Origin: Micromussa lordhowensis
Lineage: Eukaryota; Cnidaria; Anthozoa; Scleractinia; Lobophylliidae
Length of the DNA stretch: 64,000 bases
Reading direction: 5' to 3'
NCBI GenBank assembly: GCA_964020085.1
Contig: OZ026603.1
Location: 28,421,952-28,485,951, forward strand
Below the pieces are notes generated by a model. That model ran no database searches. It saw nothing but the letters and a program-made list of their open reading frames with translations, and was not told where the DNA came from. Positions 23,106-34,500 of the stretch are shown in pieces (position 1 is the first letter of the stretch; the number at the start of each line of letters is the position of its first letter). The position numbers and the translations under genes are program-made.

Positions 23106-24389
23106 CTAATAGACGGAGAAAATTAAGTCAAAGCAGTTTGTTTGATAAGTTTTGATTCAGTATATTTGGCCTAACAGCGCATAAAGCAAAATATAGAGAA
23201 TTTGGCCTAAGGAGGGAAGGACGGAGTCGACATGGTGTTCACAAATTGCACATCGTGCCAAAAACCAAGAGGAGTTACAAAGAAAGTGGAAGGAACCCAA
23301 GGCCTCGCGAAATAGCTGCCATTTACAGGCTGTAGAGACACTAAGATTTGCAAGTTACTGGTTGTGTATGGTACTGCTCGTGGACAAATATTCTGACCCC
23401 ATTAGTAGAAAGCTCTGAAACAACTCAACACGTTATATCGTGTCAAAATCAAGTGCCATGGCCACTTTAAATATCGTGATACCATCAGGGCAGTGCTTTG
23501 ACTTCGACAAAATCCTGTGGATATGGAATACTATTTCATTCAGCTGTGTCCCTTGCCAGCTGAGACTGCAGTCAAAATCTGTGGTTTATTTTTTTGTGTC
23601 GCGCTCCGCGCTCGTTGTCTGCACTCCACGCTCGTGTATCGCGCTTCGCGTTCTAATTCCCCGCCTGTTCTGCTGGCCAAAATTACTTAGGGACCGACCA
23701 TAATTTTTTGAGGAGAGGGGTATTGAGTACTAATTTTGGAAATTTTTGGAAATTGCCAAACCCCCGATCAAAAAAAAATAATGATCTGTCCCTTGGAACA
23801 AAAAAACAACGTAATAAGCGGGAACAACTCTCTTTATTTTTTTTTTGTAAATTATTATTAGCTTAACTAAAATAAAGTTAAAAAATTAAAATAAAACATA
23901 AAGCTAGGTACAAATAAAGTTGTTGTTGTTGTTCCAACAAAGTCAGCTATTGTTTGCTGATGAAACAGGTTTTTCGCCGAGTTTGAATGACAAGAGCACT
24001 CTTTACAAGCAAATTTCTTTGCTATAACGAGAACTGTATACCATTAGTGGATTTCCGTAAAGAAAAATAATATATAAAAAAAGTAATTAAAGATGATTTC
24101 CAATCCGTTCTGCGCACTCTCGAGAGTCTGTATGCGTTTTTTGGTTTTGTTTCATGTAAGTCATCACAAAATGCAAACATTTCGCAAACCGTTTATAACT
24201 CTATACTATATACCTACATATCACTGCCAAATAAATTTGAAGTTTAGGAGGGGGTGGGAAAATCCCCCTAAACCCCCTCCTCCCCCTCCCCCCGCGTGCG
24301 CCCTCTCACCTTAACGGTCGTAGAAGATTAAAAAACCCGGTCTAAATACGGTTTAAAAACTTTCTTAAATCTGTAATGAAATGAAGCGT
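23106..24389. other. Spacer between relic E and gene D, with likely 3' end of D
   Basis: No gene recognised. TTTATT at 23833-23838 is a minus-strand AATAAA about 550 bases past the stop of gene D and could serve as its poly(A) signal. C-rich and G-rich runs lie at 24248-24298. Confidence 0.35.
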
Positions 24390-27300
24390 TCAGTCTTGAT
24401 CGCGACTTTCTCGTTGCATTAACATGGGTGAATAGGTTTTGATTGAAGTTCCCCGCTGTCTTCCCCTATCCTTTGAAAAGCTACCCATTTCGATCCCCAG
24501 GTCGCGAAATTCTTTGAAGTACGTGGCCGAAAACACGGCAAAAAGAAAGAACATCAGCCATTCACTAATGTCACTGACAAAATCTGTGAGGCTCGGCATT
24601 GTGTCTGTCCAGTTAGAGTACCACGATTTGTAATGTTGATTGTGTCCTTTCAAAAGGCGAATTGCCAGCAATACGTCCATAGTCACGTGCAGTAAACCGC
24701 TGACGCACAGGAGGCTCGAGGAGATGGCACGAATGACGAAGAGCTTGACGGATGTGATTTGTAATTTACTAAGGTAAAGAGTGATGACAGTTTGGAGGGA
24801 ACAGTAGGTAATCCCAGAAATGCCAACAAGAATTCGACCAACGTAGTGTAGTGTACCAGTAACTGCAGTTTGCTCCTGAAAAAATAAACACGATTAAAAA
24901 GTACCGTCTTACAGTTTCTCTACAGCGTGCGCGGTTCCTGCGATTTCTCAGAAAGAGCGCGCGAGCGAGAGGCCTGGGTGGGGGGGGGGGGGGTACTTCC
25001 TTATATGAGCTTATAGGTATGTACGGCCCTAAAAGGGTGTGGCTTTTAGCCATCGGTTTTGGTCAGAAATAGGGTATGACCATTTAGGGATTCGCGTTAA
25101 AGCCGCGCGTGTTCATAACAACTTCAAGTTGATTCCCACTCCCCGCGTACGCGATGCTATCATGCTAGTCAAAATCAAAGGCATCGCCGTGGACAGCATC
25201 TAGGGAACAAATGTCACAATTCTGAACTTACTCCAAACAAATTTGATTACTCCAGGCTTTCGTTAACCCGAAATTCCCGTGGAATCCACGACAAAGAATA
25301 AATTTTCAGAGTTTCAACAAATTGTATTCAGATTTGCTTGTATGCTTTTGCTCAAGAACACTGAAACAAATTCTGGAACACATTTCCTCTGTTTAGGTTT
25401 TTAATTAGAAAGATTCATCTAGAATAAAAAAGTTGTTGTCTTTTCTCTTTTGTTTCTTTGTTGTTGTTTTTTTCATCATAACCTGAACAAGTTTCAAACA
25501 ATCAGTCACCTTCACAACCTATCCCTTTCTAGACTAGGTCGCACAAAAACAATCCTCCGTAGGAAAAAAGATGGCGATTGGTACATTTACCCATAGTTCT
25601 TAGCGCGCGGCAACCTTAACAACGTTCGTTAAAAACGTACAGAATAGTTATAAAACCTTCAAACCTACAATACACAATGTCCTTAGTGCAGGGACAAATA
25701 TTGTAAAACATTTGGCTCTCCTTGTGCCTTATACGCTGTGTTAGATTCGCAAGGTATTGTGGTAAAATGTACAACCGCCATCATTTTTCCTACGGTGGAT
25801 TGGTGTACGCACCTTATTCAAGAAAAAAAGTTAGGCGGGAAAACTGCGGGTAAATAACTGGAATGGAATGAAGGAAACCCAACTGCTGATGGGTATAAGG
25901 CTTCCCTCACTACCACTGAAGTTCATTAGAAATCAGAAGCAAAACAAACGATTTACTGAGATAGGGAGACCAGAAACGACGTAGCGAAGGGCAATTTGGA
26001 AAAAAAAGTCTGTAAGACACATTTGTGTTAGAGTTCGATCGAAATTTATTTATTTATCCCAAGGATCCCAACAGTCTCGGTCGGAAATCAAGGAGCCTTG
26101 TTATACCTCCCAACTCAAATACGTTTTCTGATCGGAGGAGAACGTGTCACGTGTCATGGGTCAAAACTCACCAACTCCCTGGGACGAACAAAACTCACCA
26201 ACTCCCTAGGGAAACAACAACTTGAACTTTCGACTCGTACGTGATCAGGTCGAGCACCTAAAAAAAAGCGGCAAATTTGTGTGCCAGAAAGACGTTTCTA
26301 AACATATCAGATTAACAAAGGGGAAAATGTGAACATTTTATGTCTTCAAGCATTTAATTTGGCGCCAAAAATGGGTCGCCCGCGCTCGGCAACTCGCTCT
26401 TGATCGCTGTTGCCAGGTAGGAAAATAGCTGTGTCATTTACAACAAAATATGCTGTTCCTCGTCAAATCAAACCTAGAATTCTCGAGATAAGCATTCGAA
26501 GAAGCCAAAGCAACTTTACTATTGTCCTCATTTTTGTTAGCTGCGAAGAAAAAGACTTTTTGTGTCGTTTCGGTGGGACAGCTCGGTTTCGACTGTCGCT
26601 CGTACTGCGGGCAGCCACCGTAGGCGTCAAGAAATTCATTTTTTCGCCGTTGTTTTTTTTTTATTTTTGAGTTGGGAGGTATAACAAAACACTGAATGAC
26701 TGTCCCCTCGGGAAACAGTGAGCTTTGTTTCCCCTCGACCCTCAATGGGGGTCTTGAGGAAACAAAACTCACTGTTTCCCTTGGGGCCAGTCATTAAGTG
26801 CTTATTGCTGCCCGATGAGTTAACTGAGTCCTTGAGCGGGCAAAATGCAGAGGAAACTGTTTTTAATTAAGCCATTAAATTTGCGTGTGTCCAGTCGAAA
26901 TACTTGATTTCTCCAATAACCTCTCCGATCTAACTGGCCTGTGAATATTTGCAATCCCCTCTCCTCATTACCTGCTCCTCGATTTCTGATTTTCTTCTTT
27001 AATCTGTCCCATACCCTGACAGGGTTACTGAGGTAGTTGATACAAATACCCGGGCTCACTTAACTCACCTGTTGATTTGGCTGCCTAAAATTGCTAATAA
27101 ACGTCATTCCCAGCATACTTCCGATCCCAAACGCCAAGGAAGCCACTCTTAAACTGCTGACACGGGAATGCACTTCGCCTTGGAGGCCATGAGTAACCAT
27201 TTCCAGATGCAAATAACGAACGACAATGGATGCGATTCCGGTCAACGCCAGCAAATCTAAAAGTTCGCTGAACGTGGACTGTGCGAGCAGAAAGCCACTT

Positions 27301-27455
27301 GTAAAAACGAATTCTTGCGAATTACAGAATCTGGAGATCAAACGTGATGTTATAACGGTGACTATCAGAAGAAAAGACCACAAGAGTGGTATATAACGAA
27401 GGCCCCATGAAATGCTAGCCATCGGTGCAGTGAGCGTTGTCGAACTCACATGCAC
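24390..27455 (-). CDS. DRAM-like gene D, divergent, two coding exons, 290 residues
   Basis: Exon 1 is 27069-27455 (129 codons, donor CAACAG|GTGAGT). Exon 2 is 24390-24875 (acceptor TTTATTTTTTCAG|GAG, 161 residues and stop). The 2193-bp intron is phase 0 at the family position. An alternative start at Met12 (27422) gives 279 residues and better matches paralogue N-termini. Helices lie at about residues 20-42, 60-84, 103-122, 138-165, 172-198 and 228-250. The family motifs RYLHLE and AFGIGSMLG and the helix-6 SEW are present. The loop-1 motif PFVPAISD is replaced by unrelated sequence, and the PEG turn before helix 2 is missing. There is a sequon NWT at 218 and a tail YxxPhi motif YSPM at 278-281. 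The gene keeps all splice sites and frame, so it is probably functional but diverged. A role in endolysosomal membrane or autophagy is inferred only from the family. Confidence 0.85.
24978..25100. mobile_element. Truncated copy of G/C-capped element
   Basis: A run of G followed by TACTTCCTTATATGAGCTTA, TAGGTATGTACGGC and AGGGTATGACC resembles the left end of the complete element at 55242-55662. The right end is missing. It lies in the intron of gene D, about 100 bases upstream of exon 2. Confidence 0.7.
26100..26685. mobile_element. Element with perfect 20-bp terminal inverted repeats
   Basis: GTTATACCTCCCAACTCAAA at 26100-26119 is perfectly complementary to 26666-26685. The 586-bp interval contains a short tandem duplication of AAAACTCACCAACTCCCT (about 26163 and 26190) and no convincing ORF. 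It is in the intron of gene D. Confidence 0.8.
26695..26795. mobile_element. Foldback hairpin element
   Basis: The left arm starts AATGACTG and contains GGGAAACAGTGAG; the right arm contains CTCACTGTTTCCC and ends CAGTCATT. The arms are about 38 bases with few mismatches. It lies ten bases from the element above, in the same intron. Confidence 0.85.
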
Positions 27456-30400
27456 TTGTGTGTCATTGTTTGCATAAAGTCTCCTTAAAAGCGCGTCGAT
27501 TTAATCGCTTGTTGTGGGTGTACTCTCACGGGAATGGCACTCAAGAGCATGAAACAAAGCGCAATTATATTATAAACTGAGTTTTATGCAAGGTAGTTTT
27601 ATACAAACAATGACACAACAATTGAACAAATTGAACAATTCAAAACGAACGAACTAGTTTTAGGTTTCGACTGAGTACAAAAATTTATATTAACTCATAT
27701 TCATCACATTATATTATATTAACTTATATTCATCACATCATACATTAGAATATCCTGAACTGCCGAAAAGCTCTAAAGCGCATAAGCGAAACGAAATGAC
27801 CACGAGTACTATGTTATGGAATTTGCGCCATTTTTTGCCTCAGGGCATAGTTATTCCCAGGGGACACCACGGCCATCAGTCGACCGTAACATTGGGAATG
27901 AACAAGGACCACCTAGTCACCAGTAATCAATAAATGACTCTTGAATACACATCAAAATGGCGGGAAGAGTAAAGTGAAATAAATTATTTAAAAAGGAACC
28001 AGAGAATCAGCTTGATGGCGAGGTTTGTCTATAATTCCGCTTCAAAAGAATTTTAATTCAACGTCCTATTTCTCCGTGCAAGCTACTGTCGGGTATGCGT
28101 GTTTACCACACGACTTTTTTTGGTCTAGATTCGCTTATGCTTTCACGCCAGTGCACGTGTACAGTAGGCCCCAAATCTGATCACGTTGTCATGGTTAAAA
28201 ATACCTAACAATCGGCTCTAATAGAAGGATAATTACTTTTGCAGATAAAATATGCTAACTACTGTGCTGTGAAAAAAAATGTAATTTGTGGTAATCAGTA
28301 TTGACATAAATTAATATTTTGCCGGCAGGGAACAGAGAACTGGGTGCGAGCCTAGTGCGATCAGCCTTGCCACACGCAACTTCGAATGAGGTTTCTAATG
28401 CTGTGTAAATAGTGCTAATTTATCTTTCATTCTGTTGTTTATATAATAACCCCAAAAACCCACGAAAGCGCCACTGCATTTGGTTGGGGGTATAGGGGGT
28501 ATACGGTCCCTTATTTCCCCAATAAGAGCGTTTTGGGAATTACGTGTCCAGCTTTGGCGCGTAAGACATTATTTGATGTACTTGCATTATCCATTTTCTG
28601 TATCCTTATTGTCGTGTCATTGAAAACATATCTCGGGCCTGGCTGACCAACTTGCCCAAGCCTCATAACCTTGGAGTGTCTTCGGTTGTGTAGTGAAGGC
28701 AAAATATACACTTCCCCGGGTGGGGCCCGTGCATCTTTCTTTCTTTTTTTGGAGGGGTGGGGTGGGGGGAGGAGTTACTCCAGCTGGGTCTGTTATTTCA
28801 TGAGTCCTGATTTAAAACGCAGTATTTATATTCGAAACGTTTCCTACAAGTGGGATTACTTCGAACACACGAAAATTTCAAAATCTCAACAGCGATTAGA
28901 ATATTCGTGGAGGCAAAACCGTCTGTTGGGTCATTAATATCACGAACAAAGATATTGGAAATTGGCCTATTTCTTGAAAGAGGAATTATTTTGAATGCGA
29001 TGTCTTTCCAAAACGAGGTTCAAATTTTGACACCATGGCGGCACATACCCAACCACGCCTCCCTGAGTACCCCGCCCTTGGGAAATGGGTACAGCCGCAT
29101 CCAAGACCATCGCGTTACTTGTCCCCATTGCTCTACCATAGCGAAGACGAGTTCCTATGAAAAGAACAACGAAATACAAGAGTAATAGATCACAATTTTT
29201 AGTTGCCAATGGGTCAATTTAACTAGAAGCGTTTTATTTCCTCTCCAAAGTGTTTTCACGTGTAGGCAGTTTGTTAAGAATGTTTAAGAATTAGAAAACA
29301 TTGAGTTATAAAAACAGGAGTGGAAGTTTGGAAAAACGATGAGAAAGTCTGTGCCGATAGACGTGTTTCCGCAGCCTTTTCGAGTCGGTTCTTACAAACT
29401 GTTTTGTCCAAAACAATCCATACAAAATAATGAACGCCAGCTTTTCTATTTCTGTGGAGTTCTACCGAACATCAGCGCGCGTAGTTTCTTTGGGTTGTTT
29501 TCTGTGATTTAACATTAAAAGAAAGATTGGCCAGCCATTGATTCCTCAGTTTTAATTGAAAGTCCAGATTAGCCCACAACATTTGATACAACAATACTGC
29601 TCTTAAGACAGTACATCGTATATTCCAGAAGAAATCTTCATCCTTGTATTCTGTGAACTCGTACATGGAATCAGTCAGTGTGCATCTAAGCAAACCTACG
29701 CAGGAATACTCGAAGAATGTTATCACAAAATTCTCAAATCTAATTAAAACCCTATTGGACAAAGTGATGCTTTTGTATAATTTCATGTACAGTTGCCCAT
29801 AGGATGCTTAAAATTGGGTTACTATTCCGTAAAACCCACAACTCTTTTTCATTACCAAGCGAAGTACACCTGCCACAAGTTGCTGTTTTTTCTTAGTATG
29901 TTATCACAATCTGATTACACAGAAAAAGGCACTTAATTCAATATAAATTCAAAATGTGACCTTGCTCGTAAACTGGTATATGAGTAATTCTAATAGAGGG
30001 AATAGTTAAGAAGCCCGGTAAACATCAAAGAAGTAAACAAACAGGCTGAGATTTATGTTGGAAGGCCCTTGACCCTGCACATCTTTTGTTTTATGCTCAT
30101 TATCTCACTTGTGTCCAGGATTGAACGCACTTACGAATTTTACAAATTTTACGATTTTTTGTCAGTTGCACATATCTATGCCTAAATTACATAATTGCAA
30201 TGCTTCTATTGGTTAGTTGTATGAGCGCACATAACCACCGTTTGTATTTTGCCAGGTTTTGCGCAGGGTCAACTTCCAAAATAGCCAACAAAAACGTACA
30301 ACAAAGAACTTTGCCAGGTTTCTTAACCATTCCCTCCATTATCTATGATCTAATATATCAGAACTATCTCATCAGTATACCAAGACAACCTTTTACAGTA

Positions 30401-31285
30401 AAGAAGTCGAACCTACAATTTGTGTAAAACCTAATAATTAGCAAGCAATCGACGACCCTGGGTGCCAGAGGGTTTTTTTTTCGTGGCAAGGCTGCGATTG
30501 TCAGCGCGGCTTCGCCCTTTGCTACGAAAGGAAAAAACCCTCTGGCACCCAGGGTAGCAATTGACAGAAAAAAGTAAGGGAACAAATCGAAAAATAATTA
30601 AGATAAATTTCTTGCAGACTTTGCTTTGGAAGTATAAATACGATTGCTCGTCACAATAGAGCACAATATTTCAATTTGAAATTCATTTTTATAAGGGTAC
30701 CAGCCCGTTCATAAATTAACACAAAAATATTTTAAAAACGATTAATTGAAATTATAATTAAAATAGATTCAAGGACTAATTATTTGACCTTTTCATCTAT
30801 TCTCTATATGGTCAGGTAATACACCAAACTACAATTCTTTAAAAGGTGCTATTCAATTCTTCGACGTCGTTTTTTCCAGCTGTTTATTCAAACACGAAAT
30901 ATTTGAAAACTTCTCTTCACTTTTTAAGTTTGAGTATTGTTTTACGGGCATCACTGCTTAGACCATCCTAACTTTACAATCACAATTCCTAATCTTCCCT
31001 AAATTCTCAAGCCCTAATTGGCTAAAGCCCAACTTAAATTGGTTAAGTTCCATACATCGCATTCAAATTCATATGCCTAAACCCAATTTGGATGTATACC
31101 CATTTCAATGTTGTCCTTCCGTTTTTCGCATTGGTTCAATTTTACAATTTGTTTTCCTCTGTTGATAATGTAAATAAATAAATTAACAGAATTTATAGAC
31201 AAATAAATTGACTGATATATTAATTTTGAATGAAAAGAAATTCAAATTCATAATGTAATCGAGTCATGCACACTCTTAAGGCCCT
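27456..31285. other. Intergenic DNA between genes D and C, mostly unassigned
   Basis: Contains the foldback at 30455-30555 and a short tandem duplication at about 27690-27740 (TTCATCACAT units). The minus-strand open frame at 29472-29786 (104 codons) has two hydrophobic stretches but lacks DRAM landmarks and splice support. No gene is called. Confidence 0.4.
30455..30555. mobile_element. Foldback MITE with near-identical flanking repeats
   Basis: ACCCTGGGTGCCAGAGGG at 30455-30472 is matched in inverted orientation by CCCTCTGGCACCCAGGGT ending at 30555; the arms continue into T and A runs. The flanks AGCAATCGAC (left) and AGCAATTGAC (right) are direct repeats with one difference, consistent with an aged target duplication. 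Confidence 0.85.
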
Positions 31286-31568
31286 TGGTCAAACGGCGCA
31301 TGATAATTGCTGTTAGTTGATTGTCTCTGGAAGGCCCGGCTCAAACGTCGAACTTCACACGAGATGAACTAAACTGAGCGAATCCTGAAATGTATATTCC
31401 AAACGGTCACTTCTGAAGATGTATGTCTAAACATACGAAACGTCAAGTGATATGAATTTTGTTTTCTTAAATGCGTTTTATTGTCATGTTTGTTACCGCA
31501 GGCCGGGTGGATGATCAAACGAAAGCGCGTGCTACAGCGATCATCGACTGTCATGCGCCGTTTGACCA
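31286..31568. mobile_element. MITE with perfect 18-bp ends, just downstream of gene C stop
   Basis: TGGTCAAACGGCGCATGA at 31286-31303 is perfectly complementary to 31551-31568. 283 bp, noncoding. Its right edge is 23 bases from the stop codon of gene C, so it lies in the expected 3' UTR. Confidence 0.85.
31477..31482 (-). promoter_or_regulatory. Candidate poly(A) signal of gene C, inside the MITE
   Basis: AATAAA on the minus strand about 110 bases past the gene C stop codon, within the 31286-31568 element. It is the nearest such hexamer I find. Confidence 0.45.
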
Positions 31569-31591
31569 TTGCTTTACAGGAACATGACTCC

Positions 31592-34500
31592 CTACTCTTC
31601 GTCCCCGCTGTTTATATTGGTATACTCCAATAGTGGACTGCTCTGTCGATCTTCGCACTTTTGACTGCATTCCACCAGTAGAGAAATCTTCTGGAATTCC
31701 TCGAAAAACGTGAGGCCAAACATACCAAAACAGAGTGCTGCGATCCATTCGCCAATATTGCTGAGCACATGGACGCTGTAGCCGGGGTCCGAGGGCTGCC
31801 AGTTCGCGACGACGTGTGCAGATTGCCGGCGAAACTCTTCGTAAGCAAATATTTCCGCCACGAAGAAAATCGAGCCAAACACGGAGATGACGCATGTCAG
31901 AATGAAGCGAATCGTGAACAGGAATTGCGAGTTTATCCCAAGTTGAGTCAGCTTGTATGTGAGATAGGTCTGAACCCAACAAAACAGAGCACCGCTGCCA
32001 AATAATAAAACTGCACCAGCGTCGTGCACGTAAATCATCGAGCCTTCCTGACAATCAGAAGATAAGAAAAACAGAAAAGAAAAACAAGACGAACCGTCAG
32101 GTTTAGATGACAAGATAGCTGGGTTTAATCGTTTGCGTTCGGTACATAATGTAGTCAATAGTACGGGGAGGCTAGCTAAAAGAACTTGGCTGTTTACAAA
32201 TTAACTTAAGACTTCCAAGAAAATGGCATGGGACGCAGAAACAGTAACAACTGAGACAAACCTAGACTACAATTTCTTCAACCCGACCACTTCAGGCCAC
32301 GCGGAACCTTGGAAACGTAAGGGAGCAATAATACTGAAATGAGAGAAACGAAGAGGCTAGTATTAAGAACTTTTTAAACCTGAAGAAGCTGCAGATGAAG
32401 CATCCATCGAAAATAAATCTGGTATTCAAAATAAAAGCTGTGGGTGATATTGTAGAACGCCCTACATCACTATGAAAACTGAAAGCCGCTCAGCTTTAAT
32501 TCTATAGCAACATAGAATAAGCGCAAGCTATTGAGGTAAACTGCATGGGTTTTCAACAGGGTATATGTTGTTTTCATTCAATGGCAGGAAACTCATCATA
32601 GAGTTTTTATTCCTGACAGTTCATTGTTCCTATGATCTGCACCCTTTGAACAAACTCTATTCCCAGCGGAGAACAGCCCGCGTTATACCAACAAATGAAA
32701 TTCGTACCGCTGAGCAATGCCTATTTCTATGACCAAAGAGTTTCATCAACTGTAAGTTACTGTCGCCATAAGCATCCTGGGCACTGAGCATACGCACAAG
32801 CAGAAGTAATTATGAAAGACAACAGAACATAAGCGTATGGAGAAACAAAACGAACATGTTTCAATTCTAAGCTTCACATCCACTCGTTTTTCTATTTAAC
32901 AATTAGATTATGAGCTCGAGATTTCTATCGCGTGATAGTTGACGAGGGCGCAGCCCGAGTCAACTATCGCGCGATAGAAATCGAGAGCGAATAATCTAAT
33001 TGTTTTAGTATAAATCTACTAGTCGTTCAAAAATTAATCTAAATCCTCTTCTCAACACTTCGAAAACGCCAAGAAACGGCCGTCATTTTGTTAACAAGTG
33101 CACACTGTTACGCTAATCACTATCTATCACAGAATAGATAGTGAGTAGCGTAGCCAATCAGAGAACAGCATTCGTGATAGAACGCTAGTAGATTTATACT
33201 AAAACTCGATAGGAACACGGAAGAGGTGTTTTTGTTGTTGTTGTTGTTTGCTTTTTTGCTGGGCGTGGACTTAAAAATATTCCACAAGTAAGAGATCCTT
33301 CTCGTAAATGAAAATGAATTTACTCTTTTAAAAACATGTATTTTCCACCTCTTTTTGTTGCTATATACTGTTTATAGTATTTTTTTTTGAAAAAATTTGT
33401 TTGTACCGTATCTATTTAACTGAGGCAGAAATAGACATGCATTAGGTTTGTATTTTAGTAATTTTGTTGTAAATGTCATGCAAATAGTATTGAATGATCA
33501 AATATGTTTTAAATGATACTGCAAATATAAAGAAAGAGCCACCTTAAAAGTAACCACAGATGAGAGATCCGTGCTAAACCTGGGATTTACTGAAGTCTAT
33601 GTTTGATTCTCAGGAAATCCTTTAATCTCCTTATTTTTTATACCGATAAATGGCAGAGTGCGATTGGTAGGTTCAGCTTCTTACTTCATTTTTCTCCATA
33701 ATCATCCCCATATACGACCGCAAACTCGACTAAAAACGAAAGTGTCTAAATTGAAAGTGTCGATTTAACCCTTTGACGCCCAAGTGACCATATACTTCCA
33801 CTTAATGGTCGTGTTCTTTGTACCACTTGTCACGTCATCAATTTAAATGTCACCAGATATTCTTGATAAGCAGATGGTGAGCTAGGATAGATCACATTTT
33901 GGCTTATGCGCATGCACCAAATTAAAATATTCTACATTTTTGTACTTAATCTTGGAGAAATCTATCTGTTTGGCAAAAAAAAAACAGCTTTTCCAGCAAA
34001 ACTACGGCCCATTTAGCATCATGCCAGCCAAAAAACTGATTTACCGTTTAAAAACGCCATTTTTTGGCGACCATTTGGTCTACAAAGGGTTAAAGCATTT
34101 TCAGCGCTCAGCTCTCTCCGAACGGCAGTCGAACTACCAGATAGCTGGGTGAAACATTATTTATAGTGCGGAGTCCTTCAACGAGCTCAACATGTAGCGT
34201 AGAACTTTCCTTGCACTGATCTATTTAACTATTATTCCGTTGGATAGGAGATGGTAGATAGAAACTGAGGCGCGTAGCGCTGAGTTGGCCAGAATCATCT
34301 CATATCCAACAAGCGCGACTTGAATAATTGTTTTATTAAAACGCCCCCCAAAACATTGGAAACTAAAATGAAATAAAAATATAAATGCATACAATGATCG
34401 CTCAGCCAATGAAAACTCCTGAATTGCATTAACCAATGATCCAGTTATAAGTAATGACGAATATCCTACATGTCCACCGATTTATAACTGCGGTGAGGTA

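Noticed and set aside
26410..26772. Open frames of 86 and 112 codons on opposite strands
   Set aside because: They lie mostly inside the inverted-repeat elements of the gene D intron.
29472..29786. Minus-strand 104-codon frame with two hydrophobic stretches, considered as another DRAM exon-2 relic
   Set aside because: No HDAG, GEW or loop motif could be aligned and there is no acceptor at the expected place.
31551..32054. Minus-strand 167-codon frame overlapping gene C exon 2
   Set aside because: Shadow frame of exon 2; it lacks the family motifs and runs into the downstream MITE.
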